In this document: positions 9,776 through 24,400 of the stretch, one piece after another | Layout: each line of letters opens with the position of its first letter | Position numbering within the stretch: the first letter of the stretch is position 1 | NCBI RefSeq assembly: GCF_036320965.1 | Contig: NC_092271.1 | Span: 18,981,029-19,045,028, forward strand | Direction of reading: 5' to 3' | Length of the DNA: 64,000 nucleotides | From: Panulirus ornatus | Lineage: Eukaryota > Arthropoda > Malacostraca > Decapoda > Palinuridae | The notes under the pieces: model-generated | What the model saw: the letters and a program-made list of their open reading frames with translations, nothing else | What the model was told of the DNA's origin: nothing | The model's database searches: none | Made by a program: the position numbers and the translations under genes

Positions 9776-11033
9776 TTGTTCACACTCAGTCTCTAGCTGT
9801 CAGGTGTAATGCACCGATACTACAGCTCCCTATCCACATTCAGGCCCTACAGACCCTTCCATGGTTTACCCCAGACGTTTCACATGCCCTGGTTCAATCC
9901 ACTGACAGCACGTCGACCCCGGTATAACACATTGTTCCAATTGCACTACTTTCCTGCAAAAATCGTCCAAATGCTCTCTCTTTTCTTTCACCAATAATCT
10001 TACTTCTTCATCCCACCTTTCACTACCCTTTCTAATCTGCCCACCTCCCACCTTTCTCATGCCACAAGCATCTTTTGTGCAAGCCATCAACTGCTTCTCC
10101 AAATACGTCCCATTCCTCCCCCACTCCCCTTACGTCATTTGTTCTCACCTTTTGCAATTCTGCACTCAATCTCTCCTGGTACTTCCTCACACAAGTCTCC
10201 TTCTTAAGCTCACTTACTCTCACCACTCTCTTCACCCCAACATTCTCTCTTCTCTTCTAAAAACCTATACAAATCTTCACTTTTGCCTCCACAAGATAAT
10301 GATCAGAGATCTCTCCAGCAGCCCCTCTCAGCACATCAATATCCAAAAGTCTCTTTCACAGGCCTATCAATTAACACGTAATCCATTAACGCTCTCTGGC
10401 TGTCTACTCCTACATACATACGTATACTTATGTAAATCTCTCTTTTTAAACCAGATATTCCCAAACAACAATCCTTCTTCTGCACACAAATCTACAAGCT
10501 CTTCACCATTTCCATTTACAACACTGAACACCACATGTACACCAATTATACCCTCAACTGCCACATTACTCACCTTTGCATTCAAATCACCCATCAATAT
10601 CACCCGGTCTCATGCATCAAAGCTGCTCCCAAAACACTTGCCTCTCACGATCAGGGGCATAGGCACCAATAATCACCCATCTCTCTCCATCCACTTTCAG
10701 TTTTATCCATATCAATCAAGAGTTTACTTTCTTACACTCAATCACATACTCCTGCAACTCCTGCTTCAGGAGTAGTGCTACTTCCTCCTTTGCTCTTGTC
10801 CTCTCACCAACCCCTGACTTTACTCCCAAGACACTCCCAAACCACTCTTCCCCTTTACCATTGAGCTTTCTTTCACTCAGAGCCAAAACATCCAGGTTCC
10901 TTTACTCAAACATACCTATCTCTCCTTTTTTCTCATCTTGGTTACATCCACACACATTTAGACACCCCGATCTGAGCCTTCAAGGAGGATGAGCACTACC
11001 TGCATGGCTCCTTCTTTTTCCCCTTTTAGAAAG
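9776..11033 (-). mobile_element. LINE-A copy with endonuclease region but RT deleted
   Basis: Minus-strand copy. Its 3' UTR (9776-9945) is joined directly at about 9950 to the region downstream of the endonuclease. The 5' UTR reaches about 11033. The endonuclease motif GDLNAKV and the VDLCAEEGL block are readable at 10367-10603. The whole RT domain is absent, as in the copy at 4205-5015. Confidence 0.8.
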
Positions 11034-11069
11034 TCAATGTGGGAAACAAGTATATATAAAACAGAAAAT

Positions 11070-12560
11070 ACAGTATATTATCATAATACATCCTCTGGTT
11101 GTGATCAGGTTAACCCCTCACTCTCTTCCATGGTGGATAAATCTAAGGCCTCTAACTTTCCCTGTAATTCACCTCTTAATTCTTGTACCATATTTCTTGC
11201 TCTCCTCTGGAACTTCTCTATCATGTGTTTGTGCTTCTTTAGGTATGGTAACCAAACTTGATAAACATATTCTAGTTTTGGCCTAATGTAGGATATGAAG
11301 AGATTATTGTATATTTCCTTATGCATGAGCTTGAATGCAATTCTAATATTTGCCTGCAGACATTTGGTCTCTCTGATGAGATTCTTGCAACAGGTTAGGA
11401 ATGCTGTGAACTCTTATGTCAAACTCATAGAGTCCCACTGCTTCTTCCCTGCTATATGTTACTCATACAGAGCCCTCCTTTCACTGTGACCCAACCTCGT
11501 TACTTTACACTTACTCAGGTGGGACTTCAGCCATATAGCAGACCCACTTTGGAGTCTATCAACGTTTCCTTGAGAGGTGATGGAACCCTCCACACTCTTC
11601 TTTTCCTATATGACCTTTGCATCACCTGCAAACGTGTTCAGGTAGAAGGCCATTCCTTCGGGCAAGATATTCATATATATAAAGAAGAGCACTGGTCCCT
11701 AACAATGCCCTGAAGCACTCTGCTGGTGACCTAAAACCATTTTGAGAAGGCTCCCCTTGCATGCATCCCTTGTTCCCTTCTAACTAGATAATCTACCCAA
11801 TGAAGGAATCTCTCCCTTACTCCTGCCTGCTGATCCAACTTCTTAATCAGCTTCCCACGCGGCAAACTGTCAAATATTTCCTAGCAGTACAGATCAAAAA
11901 ATCCATCCAACTTTCCTTTTTGTCTAAGACAGACTTCACACTCTTGTATGAAAATAGTTTTGTTATACATGACCCCCTTTTCCTAACCCATGATGTTTAT
12001 CACTTACAAAATTTCTCTGCAGAAAGTCATCTTTTTGATTTCTGATTATCATTTCCAGAACTTTAAATACCACACTCATAGGTCAGTGGCATTTCCTGGT
12101 CTCCCTTCACATACAAAAGATATGGCATATGCCCTTTTCCACTCCCCTAGCGCTTTGCCTTTCTCCAGTGACAACCTGAACGGTTTTTCAAGAGATGTGT
12201 CAAGAGTATCTGGGCACAACTTCAGCACATACAGTGAAATTTCATCAGGACCATGAGCCTTGTATGTGTCAAGACCTTTTAGTATGCTGTTAATGTCTTT
12301 TCTAGATGTCTCAGTGCTTTATAAAACCTCCTTCCCATTCCATCTCATTGGTGTTGTGGCTACAGTGTCTTCTACTGTGGAAACATTTTTTAACTAATCA
12401 TTTAGCTTTTCACATATTCTGCGATCCTTTATGCCTCTTCCCTCTGAATCATTAAACCTGATTAGCTACTCATTAGCTGACAGTTCAATCCAGATGAATT
12501 CATGGAATAGTTTAGGATTTTCTCCTGGCTTATCCAAAATTTTCTTTTCAAAGTTTCTTT
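11070..12560 (-). mobile_element. Degenerate Jockey/CR1-like LINE remnant
   Basis: A second LINE family on the minus strand, heavily decayed. Readable blocks, from 5' to 3' of the element: a KAHGPDEIS-like block (~12270), a LPRGKLIKKLDQ block (~11860), GPVLFFIYMNILPEG (~11690) and FAGD in place of catalytic FADD (~11625). The C-terminal block SYIRPKLEYVYQVWLPYLKK, followed by EKFQRRA, lies in the frame 11105-11326. This order and these motifs are typical of Jockey/CR1 reverse transcriptases. Confidence 0.7.
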
Positions 12561-12623
12561 GTTCCTCCTCTCTTTTCTACTTGAAAAAAATCTTTACTGC
12601 TGGAAGCTTCTTTCTGGATCACA

Positions 12624-12624
12624 G

Positions 12625-12656
<32 letters not shown>
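12624..12656. repeat. (GT)n microsatellite
   Basis: About 16 GT dinucleotides. Confidence 0.95.
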
Positions 12657-12658
<2 letters not shown>

Positions 12659-13569
12659 TTTATGTATGACTTGGCTTTATATTCATAAATAAGTGCATTA
12701 AAGGTTTCATACTACATATCCATGGGTAGGTAAGGAAGAATGCCAATCATATATCTTCTGCATTTTTTAAAAATCAACAAAGAAGTGTCAAAGAAAGGGG
12801 GCTGGAACTCCTACTCTTCTGTATTATCAGTTTATAAAAGTAGGAAAAGAAACTGGAGCCAAAAAGAAATTTCCTCATAGGTGCAGGTTGCAATGTCTGT
12901 GGGTGTACATATCTACTTACCTATAATGAAATTTACAAAATGGCACAGATAACCAGATGCACTCACCACAGTGCAAATATGGAACACTCCTGGTTCCCTT
13001 GAAGCCTCAAAGTACTCAGATTCAAGTCATTCTACACACAGAACAATGTTTAGCTCAGCTTAGTCAATTTCCTTCAAAAAGCCAAACTATACAACATGAC
13101 ACGTGCACACTCTTCTTCTGCTGGGGATACAGAGATAAGGCACCAAAAACATGCTCCCAAAAAACCTCCCACATGCATCAAAAGACTTAATCCATAAACT
13201 CTTTAATCTTTTATTTCATTTCAAACTATTCCATCCCTGTCCAACTTCTTTCCCTGTGGATGGTAGACTATGCTTTTAGTACACTATTCACAGCAGCTTG
13301 ATACTAGGTATGTGCAAGTGAGGCTGTTCTTCATCTGTTCCTGACACTTAAAAGGTTAAAAAAGGTACTACGGTATAAAATAAATATACATGTTAGTCCT
13401 AGCCAATGCTCAAATTAGCAAGAGGACTTTATGCATCTAACTAATTTCCTGGTGATATAATGCCTAAGAAGTTGGATTAAATGCCACAGAATGCATTTTG
13501 GCCTTCAGATTTATCACACGAATCTCCTCACATTCTGACTGGATTGCTACATAATTATGGTACGTGTTG
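12657..13569. other. Intergenic DNA, nothing recognised
   Basis: AT-rich sequence with only short chance frames. No gene, RNA or repeat family is recognised. Confidence 0.4.
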
Positions 13570-14170
13570 ATATATCTATCTATATCCCTGATGCCTGTTC
13601 CAACTGAAACTCCCTCAAAGGGGTGGCCACAGCAACAGTCACCATAACACGTGCATGCCATTGTTGCTTCTTAGCCTTTAGTGCATCACCCTTAACAGGC
13701 CATTGGCAGGGGGCAGCTCTAATGCAGTGTTTGCTGAGGCTCCTCCCTAATGTTTCTACTAACTTCTTCTACCTAATGCTCCTACTAACTACTTCTACCT
13801 AATGCTCAGCCTAAATGTGCCTACCTACTACTTCTATGTACTGCTCCTACCATTTTGCCAAAAGGCAGGGCTAGCACATAGTGCTCACCACAGGAAATAC
13901 TTGAGTTATGAAGAATGAACTGTGTGAGTTAAGTGTTGTCAAGTGTTATGTACAACAAAGAGACATTGTATGTTTGTGGACAGAATGCCAATTAGTCCAC
14001 ATGTTAGAGAGGCAGAAAGAAAAGACAGCTACCTGGGTCAGAGGAGTGCAACTTGACATCCACTTAAGAGCTGGCTCATTAAGCAGATGTCATTAACTCT
14101 ACTGATACCTAGGCAGGCAGAACTGGTAATATACCTTCCCAGTTGTTGGCTCCCTACCAACTACTACTTA
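13570..14170 (+). repeat. Dispersed repeat R, copy A
   Basis: About 600 bp, clearly related along its length to 43517-44070 in the same orientation. Shared landmarks are CTATCTATATC, a CCCTCAA-GGGGTGGC block, TTTTGCCAAAAGGCA, and TTATGAAGAATGA followed by GAGTTAAGTG. The first ~50 bp also resemble 57975-58035. It lies just past the UTP4 3' end. Class unknown; possibly the 3' part of an old LINE. Confidence 0.65.
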
Positions 14171-14717
14171 CATTGATATGTGTATCCACAAAAGAAAATC
14201 AAGTACATGTACTACCTCATGCCCTATATATAAACTTTTTCTTGAGCTTGATATGCCAAAAAAGGTAGCCAGCCTTGTAAGTCAATCTGGGCCTGACAAT
14301 GCCCTCAGGCCTAGTTTGTATGCACATTTCAAGTGTTACTCATTACCTCATTAATGATGCTCTATTTCTATGCTTTTTGACAGGACAATCAAACTGTCAA
14401 TGAAGGCAGCAGCAGGCACATTGTTTCAGGTAATAAGACTTCTCAGTGATGGCTTTTCAGCTGCTAAATGACTAGACAAGACTATGACATGTATGTCCAT
14501 AACTTAAAATGTCAAAGGAGAGAAAAAAAAACCTATTATCAAAATCATATTTCATTACAAAATACTACAGCTTCATTAAGACTTTGGCCTGCATTATCCC
14601 TACTTATCAAAATGTTAGGAAAATAAAGACCACTTTTGATAATGAACAACTTGTATAAACCTCTTGGCCAGGAATTAACTAACCTTGTTTTAAAACTTTT
14701 ACATTTAAATCTAGAAT
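14171..14717. other. UTP4 3' flank / 3' UTR region
   Basis: Downstream of the UTP4 stop on the minus strand. No canonical AATAAA was found for that strand close to the stop, and no other gene is seen. Confidence 0.4.
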
Positions 14718-15410
14718 TCATACACCACCATATTTTTTCCTTTTTAAAGCAGGTGGCAGTTTATCAAGCAACTGCAAAGGATTGAGTTCTACACTGACAG
14801 CTGATTTATCCTTAACATAAGAGAAATAGATAACTTGATTGGACCTCTTAATAAAGGAAAATACACCTATGTTATTTACCCTGGAACTTTTGTAAAAGCT
14901 GATACCTCCTTTATCTGATGAAGAGTAACTGCACTGAATTTTTGCTGCTTTACTAAAATTTTGGTCAGTAATCTTTTTGGTTTTATTAAGCACTATTATA
15001 GAGGAATCATCATGAAGAAGAATTAGGTTCGGGTTGCGAGAATCAAATGTCACATTGTGTATAACAGAATTTCTCTTCACTGAGTTGAGGGAATTAGTAG
15101 AAAGGAACTCTCGACAGAAAGGAGTGTATCTCTGAGTAGCAAGGCAATACTCTTTAATCATCATGTCGGAATACACCACCACAATATCTTTGGTGGAAGG
15201 GTGTACCCCTATAGCTGTAACTGGACAGGTGTAACTTGGTAAAGTAGCACTGGTACCTTGATCCAGGTCAAATGCAGTCACATTTTGACTGTCATCCACA
15301 GCAACAAGAACACTGCCCTCTGGGTTACAGTTCATCTGGATGACATTACAACCTGGCTTTACGGTTAGGTTAGTCTGAAGATTTGCTTCCATTTCCGACA
15401 AGGCGATGAT
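14718..15410 (-). CDS. UTP4 last coding exon (13)
   Basis: Residues 454-683 and the TGA stop. Acceptor CTTTAG before 15410. Contains GSVLVAVDDSQNVTAFDL, CPVTAIGVHPSTKDIVVVYS (matching human PVTAMAIAPNTNNLVIAHS), NLILLHDDS and the C-terminus LPPALKRKKYGGV (human LPPPIKKKKFGT). Confidence 0.94.
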   Translation of the reverse strand: MIALSEMEANLQTNLTVKPGCNVIQMNCNPEGSVLVAVDDSQNVTAFDLDQGTSATLPSYTCPVTAIGVHPSTKDIVVVYSDMMIKEYCLATQRYTPFCREFLSTNSLNSVKRNSVIHNVTFDSRNPNLILLHDDSSIIVLNKTKKITDQNFSKAAKIQCSYSSSDKGGISFYKSSRVNNIGVFSFIKRSNQVIYFSYVKDKSAVSVELNPLQLLDKLPPALKRKKYGGV

Positions 15411-18400
15411 CTAAAGGATAAATGGAAATATAAATCAATATTCAGACAACTACAGCCAATGATTTAGCAAGGGATGACAATGACAAACTGTTTAGCAAGA
15501 AAATTCAAATCTGAAAGTGAGATATTGTACTCTACTTAGTAATACATATTACAAAATTTACAAAAAGAAAGTAGTCACGAAGGTGACCAAATTTCTGGAA
15601 ATCTAAACTTAACCTGTAATTTTCCAAAATAGAAACTAGGAGGGGTAATATTCTTCAAATATATCATTCAGAGTCACTGCTCATCTTTATCAGTCATTTA
15701 TATAAACACCATAACGCAGCACTCTATCAGTCAAGTTCTTTCACCCCATCACTCATTTATCCCTTTTTTCAGATATGTTCAGCATGAAGAGCTTCCCATA
15801 CTTCTCATGGTCATACCTCTTTGAGACCTATTGTTAAGTAACATATGTAAGACAAAAAATAACAAAAAGCAAATACTTTAATTTTCTAACAGCTTTATCA
15901 ATGTACATGCTAATGATTATTTCTTAAACAGTTTTCATAACTGCCTGCACTCCTCTCTGTCCTATTTTGAATATACAAGGTCTACCACTTATAACTCTTT
16001 CAGGGCCTTGGTGGGGTCTTGACAATTATCCAGAAGTTGAACCAAAGGTGAGGTAGCTAGTGGTACTGGCCCATAAAAGTTTACAAAGTATCAATTTGTG
16101 AATTTTTGGATGTTCATCGTTTCTTTTTTCATGTATCTGTTCAGAAATTAATGCTCTATAAAACCATATACATTAATAATATGATACACATTCTATTTCA
16201 GGTCATATATAACCTACATTCATATCTAAACACTTTAGCTTGCAAATCACACCTGTAAGTGAAAAATCATTATAACATATACATACTACCAGCGTATTAT
16301 CAGAGTCATTACAGTATCAAAATGTTACAGACAAAAGTTTAAAGTACAGCATGATAAATACTTCTAAATATATATTTTCTCTACAATTTCTGGTTATACC
16401 AGTGGCTTCTATTTATTGATAGTTCCTGAGGCAATGTTTCTCATTTGCGACATTCAAATACTATGGTACAACTATTGGAACATCACAAAGACATAGGATT
16501 AAATATTCAATTGAAAAAATTCATATTTCTTATCACCCCTATAAAATATTCTTTTCCCTAAAAAATGAAACATTTGAAGATTTTAACAGTATTTTTCAGT
16601 TTTCATTTATTATTATTATTCTACTTTGTCGCTGTCTCCCGCGTTAGCGAGGTAGCGCAAGGAAACAGACGAAAGAATGGCCTAACCTACCCACATACAT
16701 ACAATGTATATACATAAACGTCCACACACGCACATATACATATCTATACATCTCAATGTATACATATATATACACACAAAGACATATACATATATACACG
16801 TACATAAATCATACTGTCTGCCTTTATTCATTCCCATCACCACCCCGCCACACATGAAATAACAACCCCTCCCCCCGCATGTGCGCGAGGTAGCGCTAGG
16901 AAAAAGACAACAAAGGCCACATTCGTTCACACTCAGCCTCTAGCTGTCATGTATAATGCACCGAAACCACAGCTCCCTTTCCACATCTAGGCCCCACACA
17001 ACTTTCCATGGTTTACCCCAGTTGCTTCACATGCTCTGGTTCAATCCATTGACAGCACGTCGACCCCGGTATACCACATCGTTCCAATTCACTCTATTCC
17101 TTGCACGCCTTTCACCCTCCTGGTATGTTCAGGCCCCGATCACTCAAAATCTTTTTCACTCCATTTTTCCACCTCCAATTTGGTCTCCCACTTCTCCTCA
17201 TTCCCTCCACCTCTGACACATATATCCTCTTGGTCAATCTTTCCTCAATCATTCTCTCCATGTGACCAAACCATTTCAATACACCCTCTTCTGCTCTCTC
17301 AACCACACTCTTTTTATTACCACATCTCTCTTACCCTATTATTACTTACTCGATCAAACCACCTCACACCACATATTGTCCTCAAACATCTTATTTCCAG
17401 CACATCCACCCTCCTCCGCACAACTCTATCCATAGCCCATGCCTCGCAACCATTTAACATTGTTGGAACCACTATTCCTTCAAATACACCCATTTATGCT
17501 TTCTGAGATAATGTTCTCAACTTCCACACATTCTTCAACGCTCCCAGAAATTTCGCCCCCTCCCCCACCCTATGATTCACTTCCGTTTCCATGATTTCAT
17601 ACGCTGCCAAATCCACTCCCAGATATCTAAAACACTTCACTTCCTCCAGTTTTTCTCCACTCAAACTTACCTCCCAATTGACTTGTCCCTCAAACCTACT
17701 GTACCTAATAACCTTGCTCATATTCACATTTACTTTCAGCTTTCTTCTTTCATACACTTTACCAAACTCAGTCACCAGCTTCTGCAGTTTCTCACACGAA
17801 TCAGCCACCAGCGCTGTATCATCAGCAAACAACTACTGACTCACTTCCCAAGCTCTCTCATCCACAACAGACTGCATGGTTGCCCCTCTTTCCAAAATTC
17901 TTGCATTCATCTCCCTAACAACCCCATCCATAAACAAATTAAACAACCATGGAGACATCACACACCCCTGCCGAAAACCAACATTCACTGGGAACCAATC
18001 ATTTTCCTCTCTTCCTACACGTACACATGCCTTACATCCTCGATAAAAACTTTTCACTGCTTCTAATAACTTGCCTCCCACACCATATATTCTTAATACC
18101 TTCCACAGAGCATCTCTATCAACTCTATCATAGCCTTCTCCAGATCCATAAATACTACATACAAATCCATTTGCTTTTCTCAGTATTTCTCACATACATT
18201 CTTCAAAGCAAACACCTAATCCACACATCCTCTACCACTTCTGAAACCACACTGCTCTTCCCCAATCTGATTTCATAATAATGTCATTGCAAAATACTCT
18301 TCCATTCATAACCCATCCACTAGCAAAATATGCTGCAATCCATATTTCAACTACAAGCAAAATACGTTGTTATTTGTATCCCAACCACTGGTGGTCAGTT

Positions 18401-21400
18401 TATAACAGTATATAATAACAATTGTAATCAAATGCTCCCTCTCATTGCAGATATCTCTGGTTTTATGCTACCTGGTCCATATTTAGAAAAATTATCAAGG
18501 AAGGAGCTGGAACTCATTTTCGATCTAGGAACACCGTATGCTGTCTTATTTTAGTCACTTTCAATGCTGGAAGAGTCAATGGCCAAAGAACCCATATGAA
18601 GCCAAGAGACATACAAATAATATCATATCAATGAGAAAATAAACCAGTTGGGTGACTACTGACTCCAGATGTGCGAAACACATTTTTCTGCCCTTTCTTG
18701 GTAACTGTTAGATTCAGTACCATAATATCACTCTCCACATGACAATCAAACATCATCATCATCATTGGGTAATCTATGAACATCATCTGCCTGGTCCTCA
18801 AAATCTAGCAAAACCCACTCAATATCCTCCCTGGAAAGTATGTGGCTACATGTTCTCTTTGGTATGACTGATAAGTGACTGACCATGGTGAGGTATTATC
18901 AGACACTGCCAACTCAGCGACCACCTAAACACCTATGTTCAGCAAGCAGCCTTTAAATTAGTTGCATGAAACCTGTAATGGATAAATAGATCCAAAAGAA
19001 CTGCTCAGCTCACGCAAATTTATGTCTTGAGAAGTTTAACAGCTTAAGAGGTCAGATTCATACGGCATCATCAAGAAAGCTTATTCCTTATGAAACACAC
19101 ATCATGAGAGTGGTAGTAAAAGCTTTTTGGATGACAAATTAATGTGTGAATGTAAGAAAGCTATCCATCAAAGTCAAATTCTTTCTATTACTATAAAATA
19201 TGGAGAGCTCTGAACATTTCATATGAAAGAAGATATCATGCTCAGATGAATATCCTTTTTTTCCCTAACGAATTTTGTTGCCATATGTTTGAACAAATGG
19301 GGCCTTTGTTGTCTTTTCCTAGCACTACCTCGCACACATGAGGGGGGAGGGGGTTGTTATTTCATGTGTGGTGGGGTGGCGATGGGAATGAATAAAGGCA
19401 GTATGAATTATGTATATGTGTATATATGTATATGTCTGTGTGTGTATACGTTGAGATGTATAGGTATGTATATTTGTGTGTGTGGACGTGTATGTATATA
19501 CATGTGTGTGTGGGTGGGTTGAGCCATTCTTTTGTCTGTTTCCTTGCGCTACCTCGCTAACGCGGGAGACAGCGACAAAGCAAAATAATAAAAAAAAATG
19601 TGTTTTCTTGTTTTGAAACATTCTTATACACTGTTCTTGATATCTGTTGACAGAATCTTCTGTATCAAATAGGAATATCATAAGGGTGTCAAAAATATAT
19701 ATCGATTCTCTGCATGTCAAGATCATTTCCGTGTACGATAAAATAAATATCCAGAAGTTTCTTCTACTGCGCTATTTTTTTACAAGGCTATGGCTAATTG
19801 AGGAAGTTTATTACAGCTGCAAATGAGATGAAAAGATGCAATGAGTAAACTGTTTTGCATAATGGGAATTTTTGAAGATGTCTGAGGATTGATTTTTGAT
19901 GAAGCACTATGGGTAGCTTGGAGTGAAGATGGTTTTAATAAAAAAAAAGTTAGTTTCACTTAATGAATCAACTAACTGTGAATCCATAATACTACGACTC
20001 ATGCATACCTATACTGGTGTGATTCCCAAGTTCACTTTAGCACACTGAAAATAAGTTGAGGGTGTTGGTGACTGAACTATAAGGCTTTGCACCCCTTATC
20101 AACTGGTAATGGAGTTAAAGATAATTGAACAGAAAACATAATGCTGAGGCACATGAAGATTTATATCTTCCTATCAAGCCAACCTAAACTTGGTTTCTTA
20201 AAAAAGTATCTCAGAAAGAATCACCTGAATAATTCCATCAGTGCTGGCAGATGCTAAACGTGCCTCACCAAGCCAAAGAACTTGCCAACTATTTTTTATC
20301 TCCTTACTTATTCCCCTCACTCGCCGAACACTTGGGTGACTGCCAAGCTGAAAGGAATAAATTTCAGCATTATTTAAATCCTAGAAAATATTAATTAGCA
20401 TAACATAATGGAATAAATGGATGGGAATGAGGCAGCAATATCAAGCATGGGGATGGAGAAAGAGGTAGGAAAATTTCAATACAGAATACACCATTCACAG
20501 ATGACATAAAAACAGTTACCAGCAAATCAAAAATGGGTAAACACCTATCAGGTGAGAGGATGAAAGCAGAAATGTTGAAACATGGAAGTGATATGGTTAT
20601 AAAATTGATGCATATCACATGAGTGTGGAAAAGAATGGGGTGCCAAATGACTTGGCAAGAAGAAAGAGCTTTGTACTAAGGAAAGGGTTTTTAGAATTAG
20701 TAAAAACGAGAAATCACCTTCTTTAGCATAACTTGAAATGCACAAGGGAGCGATGTTACTGAGAAGAATATCTTACCACACTACAGAATAGGTGAAGAAA
20801 AAGAGAGTTTACCAAAGATTGGGGATGTGTAGATCAATTTTTTCTGCAAGCGTGGTGGTAGAAAAGTATACAAAAAAAAAAGAAACTGAAAAGAGTTGCA
20901 TGCATAATTTACAAGCTTAGAAAACTATTATGTTAACACTTTTATACATACTGGATGCCACTCTGGTGTCATAATAAATCCCAATCTTTACCTCACACTG
21001 TTCACAATTCATGGTATCATAATAAATAATTACCTTTACCTCAGACACAATGCCACTGTGGCATCATCATAAAAAACTTGCAAAATTGCATGGAAATTAA
21101 TAGTTTCAACATTTTTTCAGCACAACTCTCTTCATTACACTTATGGCTAAATCGTGTTCAAACACAAATATATTTTCTAATCCTAGCAAAATCATGTGGA
21201 AGCTATTCATTCTGAGCATCTTTACAAAACCATTCTCTTCATCAGGCTTCCTGCAAATTCATGAATTAATAATAATCAAAATATGGGCAGACGAAGCTCA
21301 TGCAGGAGCTTCAATTTCCTGCAGACCAATACATTATGAATGTAAATATTTCACTTATACATGCAAATAATATTGAAACTATCATCATTTATGCATTCTT

Positions 21401-24400
21401 TTTCTGTATTTCACTTTATCAGAATTTTAGTTGATACATAGTTTATAATAATCATCACATGGTTGAATGATGCTTATGCAAAAACCTGTCCCCCAATGAC
21501 CTCAGCTACATAAACATTTCACACTTGCAAAACTGTATGGAAGCTATCATTACCTGTGCAATTTTCTGCAGCTCTTCTAAATACTCTTTATGATAACTTG
21601 TGAACTAACGGTCATTTACTGTGTACATTTGTGTACAGGTCAAGTCTTTTTGTAACAACATAATCATGCAAAAAGTACTAGGGTTGCCCTATGCATGAGT
21701 AATATTTTGGGGGAGATAAAATCTAGGTACTGGGTACAGTGGACCAGCATTATACCATAAGGAAAGGACCAATAACTTCCACCATGAGATACATATTTGA
21801 CTAAAACTCATAAATATATTGTACTGTACATCTCAAAATGTACAAATAAGGATCTTGGTGATCTAATTCTTGAATCTGATATTTTGGTCTCATCTGACAA
21901 TACTGTTTTTATTTGCCATGCTTGTGAATATGTGAGTGGAAGTGGATAGTCTCTAATTCAATTCCTATAGTTGAGTAGTGGATACAGTCTCTAATTCAAT
22001 TCCTATAGTTGAGTATGTTATCAACTAAATACAATTGGAATGCATTACATATATCTATGGGTGAAAATAATAGGTTAGGGTGGTAACATGCACTACATAT
22101 CAACAACACAATGTTTTGATGGGTTTGGAAAACTATGTTTGGAACACCCAAGCCATCATATTGAAGAAATAATCACAATAAAAAACAACTTACACACCTT
22201 TGGAGGATAAAATTGAAAGATTCTGAGATTTCCTTTGACAATGTAAGCAATCCATCCAGCTTGTGGAGACATAGCACACCAATCTATTACCTCATCCTTT
22301 CGACAATGAAGCTCTAAGAGTTTGACACGATCCTGCAAAAAATTACATAATGCGGGAAATGACGAACAGTATGAAAGAAAAGAAAGATGTATGAAAAATA
22401 AGCTCAAAAGAATGAAAGATATGAAAGTCACTTTCAAAAGTAATGTTTTGCTGAGAATATAAGAAGCAAAGATGTTAAAGTAAAATTTACAGCTGTTCTT
22501 AGACAAAATCCGAGTTACAAGGACATAAGCTTCTCTGATCTATCAGTGATGGGTAACTTGAATAATCCCTCACACAAAATCCAAACCACTACAGAAGGTG
22601 ACCACTACATACTCTAAATGACTGGTTTTTGAGACCTTATCTTAGGAGTGAAAAGTCCACTGAAAGAAGAATTCAGGTATGTTCAATTTTCAGGAGCACC
22701 ACCCAACCAAGCTCACAGATGCCTTCTTCACTCATTTTCTGGTCTGACATGATAAGGACAGAAAACTGATAAAGGAGACACAATTTATAAAGATGCATAA
22801 ACTACGGTGAAATAAACTTGCCATAAATCATTTTAGGGATGATGAAAAAGCAATCGCTACATCCTGCCAAAGTATAGTGTCTCAACCATCACTTTATAAT
22901 CTAATTTTAGCTTTTGCCTTCTACAAACATACATATCTCTCTCTCTTCCACTTCTGTGGGGTTTGGATGTGGCTAGGGAGCTGTGGTTTTGGTGCATTAC
23001 CCATGACAGTTAGCGAATGGATGTTAGCTGATGTGGCCTTTCTTCTTATGTTTCCTGGCACTACCTTACTGATGTAGGGGGTGGAGATGCTGTGTCCCAT
23101 GGGGTGGGAAAGTGCTGGGAGTGGATAACAGTGTGCAAATTTGAATATATATTAGAAAAAATTATCATTCTATTTTTTCACTATACTTTGTCACTGTCTC
23201 CCGCGTTAGCAACATAGCACAATGAATCAGATGAAAGAATAGCCCAACCCACCCATATACACATGTATATACATACACGTCCACACATGCACATATACAT
23301 ACCTATACATCTCAACGTATACATATATATACACACACAGACATATACATATATACACATGTACACAATTCATACTGTCTGCCCTTACTTATTATCGTCA
23401 CCACCCCGCCACACATGAAATAACAGCCCCCTCCCCCTGCATGTGCGCGAAGTAGCACTAGGAAAAGACAACAAAGGCCACGTTCGTTCACACTCAGTCT
23501 CTAGCTGTCATGTATAATGTACCGAAACCACAGTTCCCTTTCCACATCCAGACCCCACAGAACTTTCCATGGTTTACCCCAGTCGCTTCACATGCCATGG
23601 TTCAATCCACTGACAGCACGTCGACCCCAGTATACTACATCATTTCAATTCACTCTATTCCTTGCACGCCTTTCATCCTTCTGCATGTCCAGACCCCGAT
23701 CACTCAAAATCTTTTTCACTCCATCTTTCCACCTCCAATTTGGTGTCCCACTTCTCCTCGTTCCCTCCAACTCTGACACATATATCCTCTTTGTCAATCT
23801 TTCCTCACTCATTCTCTCCATATGACAAAACCATTTCAAAACATCCTCTTCAGCTCTCTCAACCACACTCTTTATTACCACACATCTCTCTTACCCTTTC
23901 ATTACCTACTCGATCAAAACACCTCACACCACATATTGTCCTTAGACATCTCACTTCCAGTGCATCCATCCTCCTCTGCACAACTCTATCTATAGCCCAT
24001 GCCTCGCAACCACATAACATTGTTGGAACCACTATTCCTTCAAACATACCCATTTTTGCTTTCCAAGATAACGTTCTCGACTTCTACACATTCTTCAAGG
24101 CTCTCAGAATTTTCGCCCCCTCCCCCACCCTATGATTCTCTTCCGCTTCCATGGTTCCATCCGCTGCTAAATCCACTCCCAGACATCTAAAGCACTTCAC
24201 TTCCTCCAGTTTTTCTCCATTCAAACTTACCTCCCAATTGACTTGTCCCTCAACCCTACTGTCCCTAATAACCTTGCTCTTATTCACATTTACTTTCAGC
24301 TTTCTTCTTTCACACACTTTACCAAACCATCATAATTACTTGTGAGATTGGCAAATATCGGGCAGAAGGTGAACTATCTTCAGAGGAGCTTCCTAGCTGC

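Noticed and set aside
15402..15410. A separate small gene starting at 15401 on minus
   Set aside because: The frame has no ATG there; it is the last UTP4 exon, entered through the CTTTAG acceptor before 15410.
16622..16675. tRNA D-arm-like GTTAGCGAGGTAGCGC in the LINE-A and S tails (reverse strand)
   Set aside because: It resembles an A box, but no B box, anticodon arm or cloverleaf was found at the right distance, so no tRNA or tRNA-derived head is called.
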